A DNA stretch of 64,000 nt, from NCBI GenBank assembly GCA_946811695.1, contig OX328125.1:54334885-54398884 (forward strand). The letters run 5' to 3'. Each line of letters begins with the position of its first letter. The stretch's first letter is position 1. The notes under the pieces are model-generated. The model saw only the letters and a program-made list of their open reading frames with translations. It was not told the DNA's origin and did no database searches. The DNA is from Gonocerus acuteangulatus. Its lineage: Eukaryota > Arthropoda > Insecta > Hemiptera > Coreidae. Positions 52,505-63,193 of the stretch are shown piece by piece. The position numbers and the translations under genes were made by a program.

Positions 52505-52780
52505 TGCCTTGTTGACACTCGAGGGTGGGTTATAAAGGGAGAGGTTAGGCTATGAAATAGCAGCGTGTTGAACTTACTGAGCTACGCTGATGGAGGCAAA
52601 CTGCAGTCTTCATCTTGTATTTTACTCACTCCTTAATGGCAAAGTGAGCATTTGGAAGACGCCGAAAATGCGAGACGTGGATTGGTGGAAGACGAGTCCC
52701 GTCCGATCGGAGCAAAGTGTAGGAGCAGCCTTCATTTCCATTGTAGAGTTACTCACAGGGACAGCGAGCTCCTAGTAGCA
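52505..52780 (-). promoter_or_regulatory. Probable 5' UTR and promoter region of AREL1
   Basis: The sequence just upstream of the AREL1 start codon is less AT-rich than the flanks. On the minus strand it has an initiator-like TCAGTA near 52580 and a CCAAT-type box (ATTGG on plus) near 52681. A TTATAAAG string lies only about 30 nt from the ATG, too close to be a normal TATA box unless the 5' UTR is nearly absent. No transcript evidence is available, so the call is tentative. Confidence 0.3.
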
Positions 52781-54785
52781 AGCTTGAATAGGGAAACACC
52801 TCTGCTCTTAGCTGAGACATGACGAGATAAGGAATGACAACTCAGTCGAGAGTCTGGCTATGAGCAGGCGCTCTGTAGCTCATCTTCAATGGCGCCAAAT
52901 TCAAATTACACAATAGATACTCCCTCTACTAGAAACAATACACGAACTGAATAATGATTACTTATCAGTCTGCAATAAAGAATACGAAATAAACGTAATA
53001 TTTCTCTCTCTATGAGATAATAATATCAATCTTAAATAAGTGCAATGACCTTTTTCTTATAAAGGTCATTCATGCCCACTGGGCATTGCGTAAAAAAAAA
53101 AATAACTGTTTAAAATTCTACGGGCACATGAAAAGACTGGATCCTTTGAGATGAACAAAGCAAATTGTAGAATTTTTTGACAATCAAAATAATTAAATGA
53201 GTTGCAGCAGTAAAAGAAGATTTTAACAAAGCAGATATCATGCATTTCAGATAGACACATTCAGACAAAAATGGTTGACTGGAAAGTCAGTTGGAAGGAG
53301 TTTAAAAAAAAAGACTGGAGCAGCTTCGTCAGAAAAATAGTTCATTCCGTAAGAACAGTGATTAACTTTAAATTACTCTTAACTGGGTAGAGTTCTAATT
53401 AACAATTTACTCCATTACCAAGTTAATCGTGAAATTTACTTTAGCTGCACCTCGAAAGAATCAATAACCATTTAAGGAGAAAGCGCATGGAGCATTGAAT
53501 ATCTTTGGCCTTAAGCATATGATGCTTCACAATGCTCTTTAACAGGCCTTCCTCCGTACCTGACTCTCCCGGGAGACCTCAGTTTAGCTTTAGTTTACTC
53601 CTGGGGAGTTGACAGACTCTGTTACTAGTGTTGTTTTTTTGTGAGAAAATCTTTCTGCCCCTGGTTGGTCCTCGTATTGTTTTAACACATTTGTACATAG
53701 GGATAGTAAATACATATTTAGTTTGTAGATGTATAAAGTATTTAATTAGTATGTAGGAAAGTAAAATTTATATATATTTTTTAATAATGAAAATGTTGTA
53801 AATACATGCCAATTTAAACAAAAAAATACATATAAGTGATAATAATATTAGTAATAAAATTAAATAAAAAATTGGTTTTTGGATATAGTCAATATGTATA
53901 GTTTTAATCTATCAATAATTAGTTTAAAAAAAAACAAACTTTTATTTACATTTACATTAATTGGTAGAATAAAATTTCATTGTTGACATTTCTACTATAA
54001 ATACCGCCCAACAAATTTATTTCATGAAGTAAGAAATCCTGACCTATGTACAATACCCACAACCCGCCAGGCAGGTTGTGCATTGCCACATAGGGCTGTA
54101 CGTAAAAATGAGGTTAATGTTACATATATTGGTATTGTAATGCTTACTTTGATTTATTGTAGTAATTTTCTCAAGATTGCTGTAAAAAACGGTTGGGCCA
54201 TTAGCAATTATACCGGTCAGCTAATGATCAATAAATGTATTAATAAGTAGAACCCATCAGAACACTGCTTTTTTTTTTAGAAAAACTTTAGTGCTAATGG
54301 CTTTGTATCAATAGGCTTCAAGCTACACATTCAATGAGATTTTTGACTTGGAGATTAAAAAAAAACTTTTCAAGGTGATGACTTTTTAGATATTAAAAAA
54401 AAAAAAAACAAGAATTTTTATCTCTATTACTTGAGTGAAAATTTACATCCAATTAAGATGTATACATTTTAGATATGTTTGGTGTAGAGAAAGTAATACA
54501 AAAATTATCAACAGATAAGCAGTTATGAACATTTCATATTTTTCTTTAAATATGTTGAAGACTTTAGTGAAATCATGGTAAGTGGACAATGATCGTTCAA
54601 AAGCAAACAAAATTGGTTCAGGTTTAAATTTTTAGAGGGCTACTGCAATGCAGTATGTTCATTGGAGTAAAAAATTGAGAAGATATGGTCGACCGTTCGG
54701 AAGTAGGAAGCGTTGATCGTCGGGGTCTCGGTCAGTGTTCTTATTCAATAAAACACATTTTATTTGCTAAAATGTATATTTATTG
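52781..54785. other. Intergenic sequence without recognised features
   Basis: Between the AREL1 start and DTL. Short frames only, no domain recognised. Confidence 0.5.
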
Positions 54786-54828
54786 CCGCCAACGTTTCGG
54801 CTTGCTATACAAGCCATCTTCAGGGCTG
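54786..54828 (-). ncRNA. Hammerhead-like ribozyme motif C
   Basis: On minus: GCC, core CTGAAGA, one extra T, a perfect 6-bp stem GGCTTG/CAAGCC with a 5-nt loop, core GAAA, palindrome ACGT, GTT, then GGC pairing back to GCC. The core is intact; stem I has only 3 bp. Confidence 0.55.
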
Positions 54829-57800
54829 TAAAAACATATATGGTATAACAATGATAAGGACAAAAAAAAAAAAAAGGCTTGGAGTAAAAATATTATTTTC
54901 TGTTCTAAAGTTTTCAAATGAAGCCAGTTGTCAACATTTTCTGGAAAAACAAAAAATATGCAGTTCCCGCTGGAAAACAATCCAAATTATGATTGACATC
55001 CAAAGTGTTATTCATGATGGGTTTTATTGAACTCATGATAGTTAACATTCTAAAAAAAAAAAAAAAAAAAAAAAAACAACAAAAGGAAATTTCTCATGGC
55101 AAAGGGTAAGAAAAGGACCAATATAACAATTGCATTGCAGTGTATCGAATATAATATTTATATTATATCTTATCAAAGTGACTTTTTAGAATGAAGGATA
55201 CAATTTTAATAAATCTGTATGAACTATTCATTCAGCGTCATCTGTATGAAGTCTTTGGAAAATGATAAAATGTGTATAACAAATGGATAATCTGTAACTT
55301 TCTAAAAGGCAATACTTCTTCAGTATTTTGTGGCTATAAATGAGGAAAAAAAGAATGATAAACAACTTAAAAACATTGAAAGGATACTAACATGATCCGT
55401 TTTTATAAAAATTATTTATTTACAAAAATAATCATTTTCTAAATCAAGTACATTACATTACTTAAATGCTAACCTTCTTAATAATAATAAAAAAAAAAAA
55501 AAAAACTATATTATTAAGCAATATTTCTGGTCTTATTTTTACAACATTCGTATGTGCAAATTATTTTATAATGAACTAGGAAACATAAGAAAAATGGAAT
55601 AGTAGCTAATTCTCTGGATTGAATGGAAACGAGGTAAGCTATAACTTGAGTCAATTTAACCCTTTAACTCCTATAAAGTGCCAAGGACTAATGTTTTCCA
55701 GTTATGTGCTGGACTCTCTCAAAGTTACATCTCCTATAAGGTGATATAGGGTTAATATACCTTTCCATGATGAGTAAACATTTTAAAAATTACAAATAAA
55801 ACTAAACATGATGAGATCACAAAATAACAAACTCCTGTTTAAAATAATTCTGATTTAAAGCAAGAGTGTTTATAGTTATCACACTACATTATCAGAATTT
55901 ACAATATTCTGTAAAATAATAAATACAGGGCAGATAATATAACATATAACGTATTAGTATAATATTTGAATATACAACTAGCATAATAACATTTGAATGA
56001 ACTAAATATGTTCTATAATGTTATAAAATTCGAATGGCACAAAGAATATTCCTTCCAAGCTAAAAATAATATAAAATAATTGTCAGACATTAAGAAATGG
56101 GGAATATTAAACTCAGACAGATATTTAAATGCAGAATATAACATAGTTAGATCTTTTAAGGGGTAATACCTTAAATGGTTTTTTAACAATTCAAAAATGA
56201 TATCCTTAAGTCATTATAAGTCTGATTTTTAAAATTGTTCAAAAAGTCTATTTTTCAGAAAAAAACTGAGGTTGCAAAAATTATTTGAAGGTAATCGCGG
56301 AAGTCGGGGGACTACCCAGAGGAAGGTAAATACAGGGAAACCTCAGCACAAAATACAGTAGAGGTGTAATCACCTGAGGGGGCGGGGGAGGATGTTTTGA
56401 TACCAGACACCAGAAGAATTGGGAATATAAGAACAGATAGAAAGTACATGGGTTGATGATCTTGAAGGGATGATTATCAGCTGTTAGCTTTTACTAACTC
56501 CTGTTCTCCTAATACTCTGGAAATTTTCATCCTCTTATAACTCAGATTTTAGGACGGAGAGGATGAAAGTGGGTCCTATTTTAGAAGATGGGCCACAAGG
56601 AATTGTAATTGACAAAATCTCTTTCTGACTGATGGCAAATAACTAAGGACAAAGATTGTCACAACAAGAGATTCGACAATAGTGACCTTTGTTAAGAAAA
56701 ACTGAGTAAAGTTCCACTCTTAATGACTAAATTACTATTCCAAAATCAATCTAATGCCAGAGTTTATTAAGGTATTTTTCTCAAAAATATACTTTTCTAG
56801 ATGGGGAACCAACTAGGGCCTTCTATTTTGACCAATAATTTCTAACTGTAGCTTTTCAATGATATTTTTTATTAAAGTAAGTAGGGCTTTTTTGCTCAAC
56901 TAAAATATAAAAATTTTGTGACGGATTTTCAATAGATTTTTTCATTAAAAAATGAATGACTTTTCATCATTTTTGTGAAAATTGATATTTCTTAAAATTT
57001 CCCTGTACTTTACTACTAATTTTTTTATTTTTATTCTAGACTAAAAATTGCAACCTGCAGCTTAAAACGCACATAAAAAGGGAGGAGTATCTGTGCTTCA
57101 GAAAACACACATAAAATTTTTCTAGAAAATTTAAAAGCTCCTTTTTGGTACTTTAAAAACCCCTTAAACATATGATATAGGAATTGAAAAATATTGATTG
57201 ATTGATTTTATATACATTGGAGAACATTACCTTGATTTTGGGCACAGAAGGCTGTACTGCTCCTTAAACTACGACTGCAGGTGTTGATCAATATTTAACA
57301 ATACAGTCTAATACAAAATTAAAGCTATATAAAGAATTAATTGAAAATTAAATTAAACTAACAATGTACAAAGAATATATAAATATATGATAGAAAATAT
57401 GAAAAGTATCAGTGACCAAGAGAATAATTTTCATAAAATGTCGTCATAAACAAACACAAGTAAATTAGGTTTTCATTAACAAGCTGTTGAAATTTCTTTT
57501 AAGAACAAAATGAAATATCTTGCTTTCGAGAGAAATATATCAATTCTATAAATAGATCTTTTAAATTCTTGTCTCTTCCATCTCTTAGAGCAACATCAAC
57601 AGTTACTAAAAGAGAGTTTTTACTCTTTTTTATAATAACATTTTAGAAAAATGTTGATAATTAAAATAACAAAACATTTTCTCCCTTATGTTTTAAATGT
57701 TAAAAATTTTATGAAAATTAAAAATTCTCAATCAAAATACATCAATATTTTCAGCTTTTTTAAGATAAACACACGCTCATATGTTTAGACTTTCAAAAAG

Positions 57801-58479
57801 GCCACATCACAAAATAACTATTTTTTTGTACTTTCAATAATTTCTCACTTATTTTATAAAGCAGATTCTAAAAGTATATCACAGAAATGTCAGCAATTAT
57901 TTTGCTCATCAGAATTTTTTTGAAATATTTCTTAACTAAATCAATATATACAAATAAATAATTAACAAAAAATAGGAAGAAAATCATCCTTAACTGCTAG
58001 TGAACATCAATAAGAAAATTACGTCCCAAATCATACTTTTAAGGAGAACAAAAAACACTGGTAACGTCCGAATGGAAGCAAGAAATAAATAAAAAGCAAA
58101 GGTGCCTATTAATTTTTGAAACATTCATTTTTTGAACATACCAGCGTCTCCTGAATAAATCGACACCACCCTAGAAAGGAAACGAGGTCTCCGCGTAAGA
58201 GATTCTTCAAATACTTCATTGCAATGAAAAAAAAGTCCAGGAATGCAAGGATGCTTTTTTTAAAAATTCTTTACTTGAAAAAAAGAAGAGTGGAGGGCAT
58301 ATTGAAGCGTTCTGCTCAAACTGGTGCAATGCCTAAGGGAAATAGAGAAGGAGATAGGTGTTCATTAAAACTTAAATTGAAAAAAGAAAATGTCATTCAT
58401 TACGTTTATCAAAAACTTCAACATGTTCAATATGAAGGAACAAACAGACAGACAATAGATAGAAAATAGATAATTTTGA
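54829..58479. other. AT-rich intergenic sequence without recognised features
   Basis: Homopolymer A tracts near 55050 and 55490 only. I see no exon, SINE head or inverted repeat that I would defend. Confidence 0.5.
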
Positions 58480-58590
58480 CCTAGCCTATGACACTCCCTG
58501 AATCAAGACTGACCTGTGTGGCAAGTTTGGTCAAAATCGGTCAAACAGTGTGGATTTGTAAAAGGAACAAACAGATAGACTGACAAACAC

Positions 58591-58660
<70 letters not shown>
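58480..58660 (-). repeat. Dispersed repeat and (TA)n array
   Basis: AAGTTTGGTCAAAATCGGTC and GAACAAACAGATAGACTG are the complement of the module at 18088-18180, followed by TA (58596-58658). It has the same arrangement as the unit split by the pogo-like element. Confidence 0.7.
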
Positions 58661-58661
<1 letters not shown>

Positions 58662-58885
58662 GGTGATTCAGGTCTAAGTAGCCAAACTCTAGGAGGTGAT
58701 TGTAAACATAATTTCCAACAAAAAAGTTCATTTCAAGTATGGTCCGATTCCGAAAGGTAAAGGAGCTACGCCCAATTTTCTGTTTATGTAACGTAGTCAT
58801 GATTTTTAATGAATAAGAAAGGTTTTATCAAAAACTATTCAAAATAATTAAATTCTAATTATGCCACCATAGAATAGACAAAATT

Positions 58886-58989
58886 TAAAGAAATTGTGCA
58901 CATCAGTTAGTTCCCCTTAGCCCAAAAAAAATATTCCAACATTTTTTTAGAATTATAACTAATATGTGTTCAATCATTGGACTCTCTGT

Positions 58990-58992
<3 letters not shown>
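58886..58992. repeat. 107-bp segment duplicated at 60773-60878
   Basis: From AAAGAAATTGTGCACATCAG through GTTCCCCTTAGCCC to CAATCATTGGACTCTCTGTC, the two copies differ at only a few bases. This copy is 3' of DTL, the other is inside a DTL intron. Confidence 0.9.

Positions 58993-59042
<50 letters not shown>
58993..59042. repeat. (GA)n microsatellite
   Basis: About 50 bp of pure GA immediately after the duplicated 107-bp segment. Confidence 0.95.
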
Positions 59043-59047
<5 letters not shown>

Positions 59048-59769
59048 ATTATATTTTTAGCTGATTGTAAAGTGACTAAAATTATTAAAAAGAGGATTAC
59101 GAATAAGTATATTTTCCTTTGTAATTTCCTTAAGCTCTTCAAAAAGGGGCAAGTCCATTTTGATTTAACGTTTTTCACACAGCAAACATTTTTTTTTTTT
59201 TTTTAAATACATTAAATCTCATGAAACAAAAGGAAATGACTGTTAGTGTGACCTTGTAAACATTCATTTCATAATGAAATTATACTAGCTTCGACGGTTT
59301 TTGTGTTTCCTGAAAAGTAGTTCGATTTGGACATATCCCTTTTTCAAAGTCAACGCCTCATGTACTAATAAATGAAAAAATAAAACAATATTACAAGTCT
59401 TGAGTAAGACAACGAAAACTCCCAAAGATATAAATAATTTTGTGGGAATATTTTTTCAGATTGCTAAAAAGGCTCAATTTATCAGTACAAGAAAATAAAA
59501 TCACTTGATTGATCCGTACAGTACCTTTCACTCAAATATCAACAAAAGTTAATAAAATATCTTAAACTATAAATGTCACAAAACAGTTTTTTTATCAAGT
59601 CTTATTATTTTTTTTTTTATCGATTAAAAATTAACAACTAACTAGCAGAGTGAATGTTAACATTTTTAATAAGATGTTCACCTTAGAGCTAATCATTCAA
59701 TGGATTTTAATAAATTCAGAGGAATAAAATAAATTGCTAGACCTAAACAAGAAATCAGTCTATAAATTT
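59043..59769. other. AT-rich region, likely includes the DTL 3' UTR
   Basis: No gene recognised. Candidate DTL polyadenylation signals lie at its right end. Confidence 0.45.
59665..59711 (-). terminator. Candidate DTL polyadenylation signals
   Basis: Two ATTAAA variants on the minus strand, at 59711-59706 and 59670-59665, lie 60-105 nt after the DTL stop. No canonical AATAAA was seen on this strand in the first few hundred bases. In such AT-rich DNA this is weak evidence. Confidence 0.3.
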
Positions 59770-60077
59770 CTAAGCTTGAGCTGTAGAAATAGGCGTTTGT
59801 ACATCAGTAGAAGGTAGATTGGACTGCTGCTCACAGGTAGTCGGGCGGGACGATACCTTGAAGAAGCGCAATATACTTCCTCGAGCAGGTGACATGTTAT
59901 TATTGCTATGTTTCTTCTTATTAGTTCCTTGGGGAGATTTACTATTAACTTCAAGGAGTTTAGGTTTCAGCTGGTTGAGCCAATTCTCTTTAGTTTTTGG
60001 CCTAGGCGAACAATGATGTACATGTGGTGATGTGCCGTCAATAACAAAGTTAGGTAGATCTCCAATAAGACTTGACT
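59770..60077 (-). CDS. DTL: DTL terminal exon with PIP-like motif and stop
   Basis: Acceptor ATTTTAG|AGTC; stop codon at 59772-59770. Encodes GDLPNFVIDGTSPHVHH, KTKENWLNQLKPKLLE and MSPARGSILRFFKVSSRP. KENWL is shared with the vertebrate tail. R-G-S-I-L-R-F-F has the spacing of a PCNA-interacting box (hydrophobic at position 4, two aromatics at 7 and 8) and, like human CDT2, lacks the usual first Gln. Confidence 0.9.
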
Positions 60078-62670
60078 CTAAAATATAATAAATAAAAATC
60101 AATGCAGTTCAATATCGAATAATTATTGATAAAGGGGAAGAACTGTGACAAGTAGATAGATAATTATTTATTTTGAGATTGAAAAATAATTCATTAAAAT
60201 CAATGTGAAATAATAATTTATTTTTTTTAATATAAATTCATTAAGTATTATTTTAATAAGTCCAAGAATAAAGTTTAGGGTTTTGTCTTGCATAAAGAAA
60301 GAATAAAAGAAAAAATGTTATGCCAATGTTAGATTTTAAGTAGTGGATACATAAATTTCAGTTGGGACTTCAGTGTCAACTAACTAACAATATTATTTAT
60401 ATAATACAGAATCTGTAGCCTAACACTAATGTGTCATTTTAATCCCATAATACAATATTATGTCGAATAAAATAATGTAATGTAATTTCTCATAGACAGA
60501 ATGAAAGAAAAACAGTTAATAGTCTGTTGTTGAAAGTGAATATTAACAAGCCATTGTCTATAAAATAGGTAAAAGAGGCATCATGTTTAAATTTTATAGT
60601 AAGAAATTACTTACCAATCGAATTTTCAGAGCACAGTTTCTTTTTTACTTGCAATTCTATAGGACGAGTATTTTCCTTTTGAGAAATATTCACTGGAGTT
60701 CGACCTGTGAATCACCAAAATTGTATTACTTGTTCTGGTACTTTTGTAAGAAGAAATTATTTTTAAATATTAAAGAAATTGTGCACATCAGTTAGTTCCC
60801 CTTAGCCCAAAAAAAATATTCCAACTTTTTTTTAGAATTGTAACTAATATGTGTTCAATCATTGGACTCTCTGTCTCAAATTATCAATGTGTGCTTGAAA
60901 GAGTCATCTTATACTTAAAAGTTCCTGTGTAAACAATTGAATAAAGAAATTGTTATTAGTTTTATTCTGAAAAAGTATATGTGAATTTTGTTAACAACTA
61001 GACACAATAGGGATAGATAATAAAATATAGTAAAGAAAATTTTTCTGACATTTGTCAAATGGGCTGTATAATATAAATTGTAAAACTTAATAATAAATCA
61101 AGACTTGTTTTGAGTAATCCTTTATGAGGTTATTTTTTTTATTTTTTACACATCGACATCTGGCCATTAGCACCGGGGATATCTATAGATTGCTATCCTT
61201 CCTAAACATCCGAGGTGAAGCAGGGTATTTCTTCAACAGGCCATGGAATGAAAAAACTCAGGTGGAACTGGAACCCACATCAGAATTCAAGGTTTTAGCC
61301 TCTGGACCACAGGGAGACTCTTCCAGTGTTATTATGCAGAATCTCATTGAAAAATAAGACAAATGAACAGCTTTGGAAGAAAATGTATATATGTAGGACT
61401 ATTATACACCAGATGAATATATTTTATAAGCAAATCACTGTAGCAATAAAGAATACAATCCAAATGAAATAAAGGAGGTATTACAGAGAACATAAAACTC
61501 ATATTACTACCAAAAAAGTATTTGAACAATTAAAAGAAAAATAAACTAAACCTTTCAACTTCTAGATGAAGTAATACGAAATTCTATTTTGGAAAACGAA
61601 TTTGAATTGTGCGAGAATAATCCCTGTACCTATATTGTCATAACTATAAGTCTTGTATAATATAAAACTTCTCTAAAAGATGTCAAAAAAGTGTTTCAAC
61701 ATTTGAACTATTGGATCAACAAAAAATACTACGAATATTTTTGACAAATTAATTGCCAACACTCACTTGATTCAAGATGGTAATTGCAATACTTCCGTTT
61801 TCTTGAAGGTTCATTCTTTTGAACCTCAAGGTTTATACATTCTTCAGCCCAGCCTTTGAGTTGTGGGTCATTATTAGAATAATGTTGAGGGTATAAATTC
61901 CAAACACGAAATGTAGCATCATCAGAACATGTTACCATCTGAAATGTTATTAAAAAATCAGAGCATACTTTTTTATTTAAATGTAAAAAAGAAAATTAAT
62001 ATGTAATGTATTTAGTAAAGTATATTTTTAAAATAATCGAAAATTAATAGCAATATTTAGAAAATTATTATTAATTTGTTAGATATCGAGATGTTTAAAA
62101 TAATAACAAGTGATACATCTCTTTCAATACTTTAGCGAAATCTGAGAAATCCTCTCAGTAGAGATGAAAAGACGAGCCAACAAATTAAACGTAGGAGTTT
62201 TATTTATTAGATAAGGTAAATAAAATTACCTTCAAGTGTCCAGCTTTACACCAATCAACACCAGTGACTTCTGCTGCATGGCCATTAAGCATGACAAGAG
62301 GAGTTTTTTGCTTACTCCCTACAGACCATATGTATGCTTTGGAATCACTGGATCCACTTGCTATGTAACGACCATCCGGGCTAATACTGTTCTTTATGTA
62401 GAAGCTAGAAGCCATATGACCTCCGTATTGGGCAACTGTCAAGGAAAAATAAACAAAATTAATATAATGTTTATTAGAAAACCCTTAACAGGCATTGTTA
62501 TTCAAATCCAATTAGAGAAGATAAAAATTTGTGTGAGCCATTCAGAAGATTTGTCATTATCAAATGAAGGCTGAAATTATCCAACACAGGTTTAAAATGA
62601 AATTGAAATGCACTAGCTTGTGAAAGATTATAATTAATACTTTATTTATTATTATTAATTCTTACAGTCT

Positions 62671-62751
<81 letters not shown>

Positions 62752-63085
62752 GTGCACCCAAGTACTGGCCACGCTCGATATTGTTCAACTTGTTGATTTA
62801 TGCAAACAAATGCATGAATATTTAGACATGTATACATGACAGTTTGATTAAAGTGAATGTAAAACAATAATTTACTTACTTGGTTTTTCATAATATGTGC
62901 CAACATCATAACAGTAAATATAATTATCAATGCAATTGGCGTATAAACGAAGCCGACAAGGGCTTATTGCAAGATCAGAAAATCCATTCCTTCCTTGTCC
63001 AAAATATCGAAGAACATATTTAGATAGAGGTAACTTTTTCTTATTTGTGCAGTATGTTTTCCTCATATCCCATACTTTAATCAGC
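59770..63085 (-). CDS. DTL: DTL/CDT2: WD40 substrate receptor of CRL4, last five coding exons, 5' part off the right edge
   Basis: Five in-frame exons (63085-62880, 62435-62230, 61938-61767, 60704-60615, 60077-59770) encode about 326 residues and a stop. The first three give the end of the WD40 propeller, with GLIKVWDMR (the WDxR box that contacts DDB1), YANCIDNYIYCYDV, SPDGRYIASGSSDSKAYIW, VTGVDWCKAGH and VTCSDDATFRVWNL. These match L2DTL/CDT2. CDT2 links DDB1-CUL4 to PCNA-bound CDT1, p21 and SET8 for destruction in S phase and after damage; here that role is inferred from homology. The tail is shorter than in vertebrates (about 730 residues in total) but keeps KENWL and a C-terminal PIP-like motif, ILRFF. 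All splice sites are GT-AG. A SINE lies in the intron between the third and fourth exons here, and a 5S-derived relic in the one between the first and second. Confidence 0.92.
60615..60704 (-). CDS. DTL: DTL exon: short tail exon
   Basis: A 90-nt exon. Acceptor TTCACAG|GTCG and donor ATTG|GTAAGT, phase 1 in and out. Encodes RTPVNISQKENTRPIELQV and KKKLCSENSI, low-complexity and basic as expected for the disordered CDT2 tail. It is supported mainly by phase and splice sites. Confidence 0.78.
60773..60878. repeat. Second copy of the 107-bp segment, in a DTL intron
   Basis: Matches 58886-58992 almost base for base and ends at the same point (CTCTCTGTCT). The right flanks then differ completely. 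Confidence 0.9.
61132..61322 (-). mobile_element. SINE family 2 in a DTL intron
   Basis: On minus: GAGTCTCCCTGTGGTCCAGA, AACCTTGAATTCTGATGTGG, decayed B box, GAAATACCCTGCTTCACC, core AGGATAGCAATCTATAGATA and CGGTGCTAATGGCC with GTCGATGTGTAAAAAA. A whole but aged copy. Confidence 0.8.
61767..61938 (-). CDS. DTL: DTL exon: last WD40 strand and start of tail
   Basis: Acceptor ATTTCAG|ATGG and donor TCAA|GTGAGT, phase 0 in and 1 out. Encodes MVTCSDDATFRVWNLYP then LKGWAEECINLEVQKNE; GWAEE parallels GWAS in vertebrate CDT2. A basic RKRKY patch follows. Confidence 0.92.
62230..62435 (-). CDS. DTL: DTL exon: WD40 blades
   Basis: Acceptor TTGACAG|TTGC and donor TTGAAG|GTAATT, phase 1 in and 0 out. 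Encodes SSFYIKNSISPDGRYIAS, GSSDSKAYIWSVGS and VMLNGHAAEVTGVDWCK, matching the S-F-Y-V-K-S-S-L-S-P-D and L-x-G-H-x-x-E-V-T-x-V-x-W-C pattern of CDT2. Confidence 0.94.
62672..62792 (-). mobile_element. 5S-derived SINE fragment with 77-nt poly-A, in a DTL intron
   Basis: On minus: GTTGAACAATATCGAGCGTG, GCCAGTACTTGGGTGCACC, then poly-A (T on plus, 62672-62748). The first part follows 5S rRNA GTTAAGCAACGTCGGGCGTG and GTCAGTACTTGG. The core and tail are absent. Confidence 0.65.
62880..63085 (-). CDS. DTL: DTL exon (first in window): WD40 blades with WDxR box
   Basis: Acceptor TTTATAG|GCTG and donor ACCAA|GTAAGT. One base completes a codon from the upstream exon. Encodes LIKVWDMRKTYCTNKKK, GRNGFSDLAISPCRLRLY and ANCIDNYIYCYDVGTYYEK, equivalent to the vertebrate segment starting IIKVWDLRK. 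Exits in phase 1. Confidence 0.93.
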
Positions 63086-63159
63086 CTATAAATAAAATGA
63101 CGGAAATAATTCCAATATCGTTAGAATAAAGATTAAAGAATGAATTAGTTTTGGTCTCA

Positions 63160-63193
<34 letters not shown>

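Noticed and set aside
52530..52540. TATA-like TTATAAAG upstream of AREL1
   Set aside because: Only about 30 nt from the start codon, leaving no room for a usual 5' UTR.
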